Positions 45,254-53,924 are shown, counted from the stretch's first letter. The stretch: DNA of 64,000 nucleotides from Rhodoferax_B sp049316285 (GCF_049316285.1 NZ_JBMOXA010000009.1:1-64000); one strand, 5' to 3'. Numbers and translations are program-made. The notes: a model not told the origin generated them from the sequence alone.

Positions 45254-45270
45254 ATTTTTTTTACACGCTC
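45247..45270 (+). promoter_or_regulatory. KdpE-box-like operator of the kdp operon
   Basis: TTTTTATA, eight T, then ACACGC and a C-rich tail. From memory, the E. coli KdpE site reads TTTATAC, seven T, ACACCCCGCC. The match in order, orientation and position (upstream of kdp, same strand) is close. Promoter hexamers downstream (45280-45314) are not clear. Confidence 0.7.
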
Positions 45271-45314
45271 CCGCGCAGTCTCTGCGCCGCTTTTATACCC
45301 CCAGACCTACGCTA

Positions 45315-45585
45315 GAGAGCCTGTTAACGCTCTAGTGGAGGCCGCGCAAATGGTGGTTCGGAATGAGATGCGAGGCGTCAAACCCAAGCCAAGGCTTCTG
45401 CCTTGGCTGGTTTGGCAACGACGCAGCTCGTCCGAAGAACCATTTGCCCTACGGGTTGGGCGCAATCGGGCGATTTGTCTGCCATAGCCCTTGCATGGGC
45501 AGGGAGCCCATGCTGCGGTCTCTGACAACCAACTCATCCCGATTGCACCTCAACGCGACCTTCACTAGAGCGTTAACAGGCTCTC
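45315..45585. repeat. 271-bp MITE-like element with perfect terminal inverted repeats in the kdp leader
   Basis: Perfect 23-bp inverted repeats form the ends (45315-45337 and 45563-45585). Inside are two long imperfect hairpins. Hairpin A (45346-45447) has arms GCAAATGGT / ACCATTTGC, TTCGGA / TCCGAA and a 9-bp apex AGCCAAGGC / GCCTTGGCT. Hairpin B (about 45454-45554) has GCAATCGGG / CCCGATTGC and an apex GCATGGGC / GCCCATGC. No ORF fits inside and no clean target duplication is seen at the edges. It could be a non-autonomous transposon or a structured leader RNA. Confidence 0.85.
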
Positions 45586-45600
45586 AACGTTAAGTTTTAA
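45586..45600 (+). repeat. Imperfect direct repeat flanking the kdp leader element, right copy
   Basis: Partner of 45239-45253, starting directly after the right inverted repeat. Confidence 0.35.
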
Positions 45601-45615
45601 GAAAGTGAGGCGTCT

Positions 45616-45729
45616 ATGGACGTCGTCTGGATTGGGGCCATCGTGGCCCTGTGGGCCTTGTTGGCGTGTGGCGCCATGGCCTTGGAAAAGCTCCCTCCCC
45701 ACTCTCATAGCAGCGGAGGCCAATCATGA
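45616..45729 (+). CDS. Small membrane protein ORF upstream of kdpF
   Basis: 37 codons, MDVVWIGAIVALWALLACG..., one hydrophobic segment (about 4-22) and a short polar tail. GTGAGG lies 5 nt before the ATG, and its TGA overlaps the kdpF ATG (ATGA), so translation is probably coupled. Not recognised as a known Kdp subunit. Codon use is like the rest of the operon. It could be a KdpF-like accessory peptide. Confidence 0.65.
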   Translation: MDVVWIGAIVALWALLACGAMALEKLPPHSHSSGGQS

Positions 45730-45824
45730 TTCACCTCGAAGTTTTGTACGGCTTCGGCGGCCTGTGCGCCATCCTGCTGCTGGCCTATCTGGTCTACGCG
45801 CTGATCTGCGCCGAGGAGTTTTGA
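45726..45824 (+). CDS. kdpF: Potassium-transporting ATPase small subunit KdpF
   Basis: 32 aa, single membrane helix with the typical end 'LVYALICAEEF' (KdpF proteins end in ...P/A-E-x-F). In the E. coli complex it stabilises KdpFABC. Its TGA overlaps the kdpA ATG by one base. Confidence 0.88.
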   Translation: MIHLEVLYGFGGLCAILLLAYLVYALICAEEF

Positions 45825-47623
45825 TGAACACCTCTGCCTGGCTGCTTCTGGCCTTTTTCTCGGTTGTGTTGCTGGCCGCCGCCTGGCCCGTAGGCCTGTG
45901 GCTCAAAACCCTGCTCGACGGGCGTGTGCCGCGCTGGGTGCAACGTATCGAAGCCCCGCTGTTCCGCCTGGCCGGTGTAGACCCCGCCCATAGCATGGGC
46001 TGGAAAACCTACGCGCTGGCGTTGCTGGTGTTCAGCGTGCTGGGCACGCTGTTTGTCTACGCGTTGCAGCGCATACAAGGTGTGCTGCCGCTGAACCCTG
46101 CCGGCATGCCTGGCGTGTCGCCCGACTCGGCCTTCAACTCGGCCGTCAGCTTTGTCACCAACACCAACTGGCAGGGCTACAGCGGCGAGGCGACCATGAG
46201 TTACCTCACACAAATGCTTGGGTTCACGGTGCAGAACTTCGTCTCGGCCGCCTCGGGCATTGCTGTAGCCTTTGTGTTGATTCGCGGCTTTGCCGCGCGC
46301 GCCAGCCATGGCCTGGGCAACCTGTGGGTCGACCTGACACGTATCACCTTGTGGCTGCTGCTGCCACTGTCGCTGGTGTTCGCGCTGTGCTTTGCGGCCA
46401 GCGGCGTGGTGCAGAACTTCAGCCCCTATGAAACCGTGACCACGCTGGAGTCCACCGCCTACCAGTTGCCCAAAACCGGTGCCGATGGCCAGCCCGTGCT
46501 CGATACACAAGGCAAACCCGAGATGGTGGACGCCAGCACCACCACGCAAACCCTGGCCATGGGCCCGGTGGCCTCACAGGTGGCCATCAAGTTTCTGGGC
46601 ACCAACGGTGGTGGCTTCTTCAACGCCAACTCGGCACACCCATACGAGAACCCCAACGCGCTCAGCAACTTCTTGCAGATGCTGACGATCTTCCTGATTC
46701 CGGCCGCGCTGTGTTTCACCTTCGGCAGCGCCGTGGGCGATAAGCGCCAGGGCTGGGTGCTGCTGGCCGCCATGGGTGTGATGTTTGTGGTGGGTGTGCT
46801 CATCGCCACACCGGCCGAACAAGCCGGCAACCCCTTGCTCACGTCGCTGGGTGTCGACCAGTTGGCCAGTGCCGCCCAGGCCGGCGGCAACATGGAAGGC
46901 AAAGAGGTGCGTTTTGGCATCAACGCCAGCAGCCTGTTTGCGGTGATCACCACCGCCGCTTCGTGCGGCGCGGTCAACGCCATGCACGACTCCTTCACCC
47001 CCCTGGGCGGCATGGTGCCGCTGGTGATGATGCAATTGGGCGAGGTGGTGTTTGGCGGCGTGGGCACGGGCCTGTACGGCATGTTGGTGTTTGCCATTCT
47101 GGCGGTGTTCATCGCCGGCCTGATGATTGGCCGCACGCCGGAATACCTGGGCAAGAAGATAGAAGTGCGCGAGATGAAGCGCACCTCCATCACCATCCTG
47201 GTCACGCCGCTGGTGGTGTTGCTGGGCACGGCGATTGCCGTGTCGACCGAGGCGGGCCGCGCCGGCATTGCCAATCCCGGCGCCCACGGCTTCAGCGAAA
47301 TCCTGTACGCCTTGACCTCGGCCGGCAACAACAACGGCAGCGCCTTCGCCGGACTCTCGGCCAACACACCGTTCTACAACGCGCTGCTGGGTGTGGTGAT
47401 GTGGCTTGGCCGCTTTGGTGTGATCGTGCCGGTGCTGGCGATTGCCGGTGCGCTGGCCGCCAAGCCGCGGCTGCCGGTCACGCCGGGCACCTTGCCGACC
47501 CACGGCCCGCTGTTTGTCACGCTGCTGGTGGGCACGGTGCTGCTGGTCGGTTTGCTGAACTATGTGCCGGCACTGGCGCTTGGCCCGGTGGTGGAACACC
47601 TGATGTTGTGGACGGCGCACTGA
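45824..47623 (+). CDS. kdpA: Potassium-transporting ATPase subunit A
   Basis: 599 aa from the ATG at 45824. K+-binding, channel-like subunit with four selectivity-filter regions, e.g. 'VTNTNWQGYSGE', 'GTNGGGFFNANSAHPYENP' and 'TSAGNNNGSAFAGL'. About ten membrane helices. Part of the kdpFABC operon, 19 bp before kdpB. Confidence 0.97.
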   Translation: MNTSAWLLLAFFSVVLLAAAWPVGLWLKTLLDGRVPRWVQRIEAPLFRLAGVDPAHSMGWKTYALALLVFSVLGTLFVYALQRIQGVLPLNPAGMPGVSPDSAFNSAVSFVTNTNWQGYSGEATMSYLTQMLGFTVQNFVSAASGIAVAFVLIRGFAARASHGLGNLWVDLTRITLWLLLPLSLVFALCFAASGVVQNFSPYETVTTLESTAYQLPKTGADGQPVLDTQGKPEMVDASTTTQTLAMGPVASQVAIKFLGTNGGGFFNANSAHPYENPNALSNFLQMLTIFLIPAALCFTFGSAVGDKRQGWVLLAAMGVMFVVGVLIATPAEQAGNPLLTSLGVDQLASAAQAGGNMEGKEVRFGINASSLFAVITTAASCGAVNAMHDSFTPLGGMVPLVMMQLGEVVFGGVGTGLYGMLVFAILAVFIAGLMIGRTPEYLGKKIEVREMKRTSITILVTPLVVLLGTAIAVSTEAGRAGIANPGAHGFSEILYALTSAGNNNGSAFAGLSANTPFYNALLGVVMWLGRFGVIVPVLAIAGALAAKPRLPVTPGTLPTHGPLFVTLLVGTVLLVGLLNYVPALALGPVVEHLMLWTAH

Positions 47624-47642
47624 GTCGCCACGGGAGAAATTG

Positions 47643-49763
47643 ATGCAATCAACAACTAAAACCAGCCCTTGGGCCGCCGCGTTGCTCAAGCCTGCGCTGC
47701 TCAAGCCTGCGCTGTGGGCATCGCTCACCAAGCTCAGCCCCAATGTGCAACGGCGCAACCCGGTGATGTTTGTCGTCTATGTCGGCAGCATCCTGACCAC
47801 GCTGCTGTGGGTCTATGCGTTGCAGATGCCAAACTCAGCCGACGCGCCCAACGCGGGCTTCATCTTAGGCGTGACCGTGTGGCTGTGGTTCACCGTGCTC
47901 TTCGCCAACTTTGCCGAAGCCCTGGCCGAAGGCCGCAGCAAGGCGCAAGCCGCCTCGTTGCGTGGCCTGAAAACCAGCAGCTGGGCGAAGAAGCTGCACG
48001 AACACCCTTCCACCAATATGCACTTGGCCAAGTGGCTGCCAGAGCCCGCGACCAACCTTCGCAAGGGCGACGTGGTGCTGGTCAGCGCGGGCGACATGGT
48101 GCCGCTGGACGGCGAAGTGATAGAAGGCGTGGCCTCGGTCGATGAAAGCGCCATCACCGGCGAATCGGCCCCCGTGGTGCGTGAGTCGGGCGGCGACTTC
48201 TCGGCCGTGACCGGCGGCACCACGGTGTTGTCCGACTGGCTGGTGGTGCGCATCAGCGTCAACCCCGGCGAGTCGTTTCTCGACCGCATGATCAGCATGG
48301 TCGAAGGCGCCAAGCGCCAGAAGACACCCAACGAAATCGCGCTGACGATTCTGCTGGTGGCACTGACGATTGTGTTCCTGGTGGTCACCGTCACGCTGCT
48401 GCCGTTCTCGGCCTTCAGTGTGGACGCCGCACAAGCCGGCAGCGTGGTCAGCATGACCGCCCTGGTGGCCCTGCTGGTGTGTTTGATCCCCACCACCATA
48501 GGCGGCTTGTTGTCGGCCGTGGGTGTGGCCGGCATGAGCCGCATGATGCAGGCCAACGTGATCGCCACCTCGGGCCGCGCGGTAGAAGCGGCGGGCGACG
48601 TGGACGTGTTGCTGCTCGACAAGACCGGCACCATCACCCACGGCAACCGCCAGGCCAGCGCTTTCCTGCCCGCCCCCGGCGTGTCGCTGGCGCGCCTGAG
48701 TGCCTGCGCGCTGCAAGCCTCGCTGGCCGACGAAACGCCCGAGGGCCGCAGCATCGTGACCTTGGCGCAAAAAAACGGCCAGACCGCCACGGCGGATGCC
48801 GGCACGGTCGTAATCCCCTTCACCGCGCAAACCCGCATGAGCGGCGCCGATGTGCCAGGTGTGGAAGGTTCGCTGCAGACCATACGCTCGCTGCGCAAAG
48901 GCGCGGTCGACGCCGTGCGCCAACACGTGATGCAACAAGGCGGCCACTGGCCAACCGAGGTTGCGCGCCACGCCGACGAAGTTGCACGCCGTGGCAGCAC
49001 ACCACTGGCCGTGTGTGAAGGCAGCAAGGTGCTGGGCATTGTCGAGCTCAAAGACGTGGTGAAGAGCGGCATCAAGCAGCGCTTTGTTGAACTGCGCCGC
49101 ATGGGCATCAAGACCGTGATGATCACCGGCGACAACAAACTCACCGCCGCCGCCATCGCCGCCGAGGCCGGTGTCGACGACTTCCTGGCCGAAGCCACGC
49201 CCGAAGACAAGCTGCGCCTGATACGCCAATACCAAAGCGACGGCCATCTGGTGGCCATGACCGGCGACGGCACCAACGACGCCCCCGCCCTGGCGCAAGC
49301 CGACGTGGCCGTGGCGATGAACAGCGGCACCCAAGCCGCCAAGGAAGCCGGCAACATGGTCGACCTGGATTCCAACCCGACCAAGCTGCTCGAAGTGGTG
49401 GAGACCGGCAAGGCCTTGCTGATGACGCGCGGCTCGCTGACCACGTTCTCGATTGCCAACGACGTGGCCAAGTACTTCGCCATCATTCCGGCGATTTTTG
49501 TGTCGACCTATCCGCAGCTCGGCGCGCTGAACGTGATGGCGCTGAACAGCCCGTCGTCGGCCATCTTGTCGGCGGTGATCTTCAACGCACTGATCATCAT
49601 TTTCCTGATCCCGCTGGCCCTCAAAGGCGTGCGTTACCAAGCCATTGGTGCGGCCGCCCTGCTGCGCCGCAACCTGGCCATTTACGGCCTGGGCGGTTTG
49701 CTGGTGCCTTTTATTGGCATCAAGGCGATTGATCTGTTGTTGACCGTGACCGGTCTTGTTTGA
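47643..49763 (+). CDS. kdpB: Potassium-transporting P-type ATPase subunit B
   Basis: 706 aa from the ATG at 47643 (GGGAG upstream). The phosphorylated Asp is residue 326 in DKTGT; TGES ('AITGESAPVV') and the hinge 'MTGDGTNDAPALAQADVAVAM' are intact. It powers K+ uptake through KdpA. Odd: residues 15-24 read LLKPALLKPA because of a perfect 15-bp tandem duplication at 47684-47713. Confidence 0.97.
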   Translation: MQSTTKTSPWAAALLKPALLKPALWASLTKLSPNVQRRNPVMFVVYVGSILTTLLWVYALQMPNSADAPNAGFILGVTVWLWFTVLFANFAEALAEGRSKAQAASLRGLKTSSWAKKLHEHPSTNMHLAKWLPEPATNLRKGDVVLVSAGDMVPLDGEVIEGVASVDESAITGESAPVVRESGGDFSAVTGGTTVLSDWLVVRISVNPGESFLDRMISMVEGAKRQKTPNEIALTILLVALTIVFLVVTVTLLPFSAFSVDAAQAGSVVSMTALVALLVCLIPTTIGGLLSAVGVAGMSRMMQANVIATSGRAVEAAGDVDVLLLDKTGTITHGNRQASAFLPAPGVSLARLSACALQASLADETPEGRSIVTLAQKNGQTATADAGTVVIPFTAQTRMSGADVPGVEGSLQTIRSLRKGAVDAVRQHVMQQGGHWPTEVARHADEVARRGSTPLAVCEGSKVLGIVELKDVVKSGIKQRFVELRRMGIKTVMITGDNKLTAAAIAAEAGVDDFLAEATPEDKLRLIRQYQSDGHLVAMTGDGTNDAPALAQADVAVAMNSGTQAAKEAGNMVDLDSNPTKLLEVVETGKALLMTRGSLTTFSIANDVAKYFAIIPAIFVSTYPQLGALNVMALNSPSSAILSAVIFNALIIIFLIPLALKGVRYQAIGAAALLRRNLAIYGLGGLLVPFIGIKAIDLLLTVTGLV
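47684..47713 (+). repeat. 15-bp perfect tandem duplication inside kdpB
   Basis: GCTCAAGCCTGCGCT occurs twice back to back, in frame, in the variable N-terminal region of KdpB. Confidence 0.9.
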
Positions 49764-49775
49764 GGAGTGTTTGTC

Positions 49776-50459
49776 ATGTCTCGTTTATCTATTCCTGCGA
49801 GCCGCCCGGCTGAACGGCCCGCCACCACGGCAACAACAGCAAGCACTAAGGCGAAGACCACTAACACGGCCAAAGCCGGCATCGTGCGCCCGGCCTTGGT
49901 GCTGCTGATGGCGCTGACCCTGGTCACCGGCGTGGCCTACCCGGTACTCGTGACGGGTGTGGCACAGGCGGTCTTTCCAGCACAGGCGAATGGCAGCCTG
50001 GTGCAGGCGGGTGGCAAGCTGGTGGGCTCGGAACTCATAGGCCAAAACTTCACCGACCCCGGCCACTTCTGGGGCCGCCCTTCGGCCACGTCGCCCATGG
50101 CCAACAACGCGCAGGCATCGAGCGGCTCGAACATGGGGCCGCTGAATCCGGCGCTGGCCGATGCCGTCAAGGCCCGTGTGGAGGCGCTGCGTGCGGCCGA
50201 TCCGGGCAACACGCAGGTGGTGCCGGTGGACCTGGTGACGGCGTCTGGCAGTGGGCTGGATCCACACATCACGCCGGCGGCTGCGTTGTACCAGGCGCCA
50301 CGGATTGCACGTGTGCGCGGAGTGCCAGTGGGGCAGGTGCAGGCACTGGTTTCGGAGCACACCGAGACGCCTTGGTTGGGGTTTTTTGGGGAGGCTAGGG
50401 TGAATGTGTTGGCTTTGAATCTGGCGCTCGACAAGGTTGCGCCTGCCAAGGCGTCTTGA
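49776..50459 (+). CDS. kdpC: Potassium-transporting ATPase subunit C
   Basis: 227 aa from the ATG at 49776 (GAGGAG 8 nt upstream). One N-terminal membrane segment ('VLLMALTLVTGVAYPVLVTG') after an extended Thr/Ala-rich cytoplasmic start. The periplasmic part has 'VGSELIGQNFTDPGHFWGRPSAT', 'SGSNMGPLNP' and 'DLVTASGSGLDPHITPAAALYQ'. KdpC stabilises the complex. The first 40 residues are longer than in E. coli. Confidence 0.96.
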   Translation: MSRLSIPASRPAERPATTATTASTKAKTTNTAKAGIVRPALVLLMALTLVTGVAYPVLVTGVAQAVFPAQANGSLVQAGGKLVGSELIGQNFTDPGHFWGRPSATSPMANNAQASSGSNMGPLNPALADAVKARVEALRAADPGNTQVVPVDLVTASGSGLDPHITPAAALYQAPRIARVRGVPVGQVQALVSEHTETPWLGFFGEARVNVLALNLALDKVAPAKAS

Positions 50460-51143
50460 GGTGTTGATTAGCGCTGCTGGCCGGGTCTCGCCCCGGCGGG
50501 CGAGTGGCTTTTGCAGAAATCGGCGAAGCCGATTTTCTTGTGCGCACAGGCGTGCTTTGCACGCGGGGTTTGCTCACTTCGCGAAGCGAAGTTATGCAAA
50601 CACCAAAAGCCACCAAAAGAAAGCGCCCCCACTGCCTGCGTCCCTTCGCTGCGCGAAGGGCAACCTGCGGTGCTCGTGCTCAGCGGGGTCTGGCTAAACT
50701 CGCTGCGCTCAGACAACGCCAGCCCTGATCCGCTGAGCACTCCACTCCTCGGCGCATTCAGAGGGGGGGAACTGCAAATACCCAACGGGCCATTGCTGCG
50801 CTCGGCCCGCGATGCGCAGCGAGCCGGGTGGGATTTGGCATCCCCGCCCCTCTAGCTGCGCCTGCGCTGGGCGTTTTAGGCGGGATCAGTTCCGGGCATG
50901 TCTGAGCGCAGCGAGTTGCGCGGAACCCCGCCTAAAAAGTCCAGCGCAGGTCGCCCGTAGCGCAGCGAAGGGTCGCAGATCGTGGGGTCGCCTTTTCTTT
51001 GGGTACTTTCTTTTGGCGAAGCAAAAGAAAGTACCTCGCCGCCGGGCGACTCCCGGCCTCCACCCTCAAAAGAAAACACCCCAGCCAAACGAAGTCCCAC
51101 AAGCAAGTGCTAACCTAACATCCACATCCAACGAGGCACCCCC
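50460..51143. other. Palindrome-rich spacer between kdpC and kdpD
   Basis: 684 bp without a convincing gene. Many short perfect stems, each with 7-12 bp: AATCGGC / GCCGATT near 50519-50535, ACTTCGC / GCGAAGT near 50578-50594, CCCTTCGC / GCGAAGGG near 50642-50660, a long imperfect stem around 50868-50940, and the 12-bp stem at 51003-51034. It resembles dispersed intergenic repeat clusters of Burkholderiales. No KdpE-like box was found in it. Confidence 0.65.
51003..51034. repeat. 12-bp inverted repeat upstream of kdpD
   Basis: GTACTTTCTTTT (51003-51014), loop GGCGAAGC, AAAAGAAAGTAC (51023-51034). I recall this motif as a frequent intergenic palindrome in Burkholderiales. It may also fold as a transcript hairpin but is not a standard terminator. 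Confidence 0.8.
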
Positions 51144-53918
51144 TTGGCCCCAAGCCCAGCCCCCCGTCCCTCCCCCGACCAGCTGCTCCAACAACTGCAG
51201 CACGCCGAGCGCCAAGCCCAGCGCGGACGCCTGCGCATTTACTTCGGCGCGGTCGCCGGCGTTGGCAAAACCTACGCCATGCTGCAAGCCGCGCACGCCG
51301 CGCGCAAAGCCGGTGCCGATGTGGTGGTCGGCCTGCTCGAAACCCACGGCCGCAGCGACACCGCTGCGCTGCTGGCGGGACTGGACCAACTCCCTAGGCT
51401 GGAGATGGAGCACCGTGGCCACACGTTGCACGAGTTCGACCTCGACGCCGCCCTCACGCGCCACCCCGACGTGTTGCTGGTCGACGAACTGGCGCACACC
51501 AACACGCCTGGCGCACGCCACCAAAAACGCTGGCAAGACATAGAAGAACTGCTGGGCGCGGGCATAGACGTGTGGTCCACGCTCAACGTGCAGCACCTGG
51601 AAAGTTTGAACGGCACGGTGGGCGCCATCACCGGCATTCGTGTGCACGAAACCGTGCCCGACACCGTGCTCGACGCCGCCGACGAGTTGGTTCTGGTCGA
51701 CGTAACGCCGGATGAACTGCTGCACCGCCTGCGCAGTGGCAAGGTCTATCTGCCGCAGCAGGCGGCACGCGCCGCGCAGAACTTCTTTCGCAAAGGCAAC
51801 CTCATTGCGCTGCGCGAAATCGCCTTGCGCCGCACCGCCGAACATGTGGAAGACGACGTGCGCAGCTACCGCATCGAACAGTCGGCACAGGCCGGTGGTG
51901 GGCCATCGAGCACGCTGCCGGTGTGGGACTCTTCAGGCGCCATCCTCGCTTGCATCGGCCCGGAAACCGGTGCCGAGCAAACCGTGCGCAGCGCGGCACG
52001 GCTGGCGGGCAAGCTCAATGTGCACTGGCATGCGGCGTATGTGGAAACACCACGCCTGCAGCGGCTGGACCAGGCACAACGCGACCGTATTCTGGCGGTG
52101 ATCCAGCTCGCTGAAAGCCTGGGCGCCACCAGCGCCGTGCTCACCGGCCCCGAGGTCGCCCCCGCTTTGGTGGCGCAGGCGCAAACCCTGAACTGCGCCA
52201 CGCTGGTGCTGGGGCGGCACAAGTCGGGCGGCGATGCGGATCACCGTGGCTGGAAGTTCTGGACGCAACAAATACGCTGGCCTCTCCACCCATTTTCACA
52301 GCCGTTAGCTCGCCAACTCGCCACCCTCGCCCCTACGCTGGACGTGGTCGAGGTCGGCCACACCGACAGTACGCGCCGCCTGGGCCACGCCGTGCCGCCG
52401 CGCCAAAGTCTGGCCGAGCACAAGCCCCACACCTGGCAGGGCTACGCCTGGGCCATCGCCGTGTGTGTGCTGGTCACGGCGCTGGCCAATCCTCTCGCGG
52501 CGTTTTTCGACCTGACCAACATCGTCATGTTGTTCTTGCTCGGTGTGGTGCTGGTGGCCATGCGTTTTGGCCGTGGGCCGTCTGCGCTGGCGGCGTTCCT
52601 GAACGTGGCCGCGTTCGACTACTTCTTCGTCGCGCCCAAGCTGTCGTTCTCGGTCAGCGACGTGCAATACGTCGTGACCTTCATGGTGATGCTGGGTGTG
52701 GGTTTGCTGATAGGCCAGCTCACCGCGGGGCTGCAGTTCCAGGCACGTATTGCCAGCAGCCGCGAGCGGCGTGCACAAGCGCTGTTTGAACTGAGCCGCG
52801 AGTTGTCGGCCGCGTTGATGCCCGAGCAGGTGTGCACACTCGGTGCCTCGGCCGTGCAGCGCACCTTTGGCGGCCAGGCCGTGGTGTTGGCTTTGGATGA
52901 ACACGACCAGCTGATCCCGCCCAGCCCACAGCCTCAAGGTTTTGACCTCAGCGTGGCCGAATGGACGCTGCGCAACAACCAGCCCGCGGGCCTGACCACC
53001 GCCACCTTGTCGGCCCACAACTGGCACTACACACCCCTTTCCGCCCCGATGCGGCTGCGCGGTGTGCTGGCCTTGCAGCCGGCCGAGGCACGCTGGCTGC
53101 TGATCCCCGAGCAGCGCCAGCAACTCGACACCCTGGCGCGGCAAGTCGCGATTGCGCTGGAGCGTGTGCACTACGTCGACATCTCGCAGAAAGCCGTGGT
53201 CGAGATGGAGTCCGAGCGGCTGCGCAATGCGCTGCTGGCCGCGCTGTCACACGACGTGCGCACACCGCTCACGGCAATGATTGGCCTGGCCGAAACCCTT
53301 CAGCAAACCCAGCCTCCGCTGCCGCTTGAGCAAGCAGAACTCGCGCGTGCCATGGCGCTTGAAGGCCACGCGCTGGCCGCGCTCGTCACCAACCTGCTGG
53401 ACATGGCGCGCCTGCAAAACGGCGGTGTACATTTGCGCAGCGATTGGCAGTCGGTCGAGGAACTGGTGGGCGGCGCCATCCGTGCGGCGCGCCATGTACC
53501 CGGCGCCAGCAGCGTGCAGACACATATTCCAGCCGACCTGCCGCTGGTGGAGTTTGACGCCGCCTTGATGGAACGTGTGCTGGTGAACCTGCTGGAAAAC
53601 GCCGCCAAGTACGGCGCATCACCAATCGAAGTACACGCCAGCGCGGGTGATGAGGCGCTGCACATCCGCGTGCGCGACCACGGCCCCGGCCTGCCCGAGG
53701 CGCTGCGCGGGCGCGAGGCCACCTTGTTTGAAAAGTTCACGCGCGGCGCGGTGGAGTCGGCCACGCCGGGCGTAGGCTTGGGCTTGGCGATTTGCAAAGC
53801 CGTGCTGGATGCACACCGTGGCCACATCAGCGCCCACAATGCCGATGGCGGTGGCGCAGAATTCACCATCACGCTGCCGCGCCGCACACCACCGCTGCCC
53901 GTCGAAGCCCCGCTCTAG
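51144..53918 (+). CDS. kdpD: Sensor histidine kinase KdpD
   Basis: 924 aa, TTG start with CGAGG 7 nt upstream; no nearby ATG. Domain order: KdpD domain with Walker A ('GAVAGVGKTYAM', about 32-43), Usp-like domain (about 250-370), four membrane segments (about 430-530), GAF-like region, then HisKA ('ALSHDVRTPLTAM') and HATPase ('NLLENAAKYG', 'DHGPGLPEALRG', 'GVGLGLAICKAVL'). It senses K+ limitation and phosphorylates KdpE. It is separated from kdpC by a 684-bp spacer, so it may have its own promoter. Confidence 0.96.
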   Translation: MAPSPAPRPSPDQLLQQLQHAERQAQRGRLRIYFGAVAGVGKTYAMLQAAHAARKAGADVVVGLLETHGRSDTAALLAGLDQLPRLEMEHRGHTLHEFDLDAALTRHPDVLLVDELAHTNTPGARHQKRWQDIEELLGAGIDVWSTLNVQHLESLNGTVGAITGIRVHETVPDTVLDAADELVLVDVTPDELLHRLRSGKVYLPQQAARAAQNFFRKGNLIALREIALRRTAEHVEDDVRSYRIEQSAQAGGGPSSTLPVWDSSGAILACIGPETGAEQTVRSAARLAGKLNVHWHAAYVETPRLQRLDQAQRDRILAVIQLAESLGATSAVLTGPEVAPALVAQAQTLNCATLVLGRHKSGGDADHRGWKFWTQQIRWPLHPFSQPLARQLATLAPTLDVVEVGHTDSTRRLGHAVPPRQSLAEHKPHTWQGYAWAIAVCVLVTALANPLAAFFDLTNIVMLFLLGVVLVAMRFGRGPSALAAFLNVAAFDYFFVAPKLSFSVSDVQYVVTFMVMLGVGLLIGQLTAGLQFQARIASSRERRAQALFELSRELSAALMPEQVCTLGASAVQRTFGGQAVVLALDEHDQLIPPSPQPQGFDLSVAEWTLRNNQPAGLTTATLSAHNWHYTPLSAPMRLRGVLALQPAEARWLLIPEQRQQLDTLARQVAIALERVHYVDISQKAVVEMESERLRNALLAALSHDVRTPLTAMIGLAETLQQTQPPLPLEQAELARAMALEGHALAALVTNLLDMARLQNGGVHLRSDWQSVEELVGGAIRAARHVPGASSVQTHIPADLPLVEFDAALMERVLVNLLENAAKYGASPIEVHASAGDEALHIRVRDHGPGLPEALRGREATLFEKFTRGAVESATPGVGLGLAICKAVLDAHRGHISAHNADGGGAEFTITLPRRTPPLPVEAPL

Positions 53919-53924
53919 ACCCCT

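Larger units (their letters stand above)
45074..45615. other. Divergent intergenic region between the dehydratase gene and the kdp operon
   Basis: 542 bp. It holds the dehydratase promoter side (45074-45230, no clear boxes), the palindrome TTAACGTTAA (45237-45246), the KdpE-box-like sequence, a 271-bp inverted-repeat element, and the leader of the small ORF before kdpF. Confidence 0.8.

Noticed and set aside
45315..45585. The inverted-repeat element as a complete insertion sequence
   Set aside because: At 271 bp with no transposase frame it cannot be autonomous, and no target duplication is visible.
47865..49640. 591-codon minus-strand frame opposite kdpB
   Set aside because: Antisense shadow of kdpB; Gly/His/Arg-rich translation, no ribosome site.
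50511..50855. Several overlapping frames in the kdpC-kdpD spacer
   Set aside because: They are produced by the palindromic repeats, which leave frames open on both strands; none has a ribosome site or domain.
52305..53171. 288-codon minus-strand frame opposite kdpD
   Set aside because: Antisense to the membrane and GAF-like part of a complete kdpD; Gln/His/Arg-rich.
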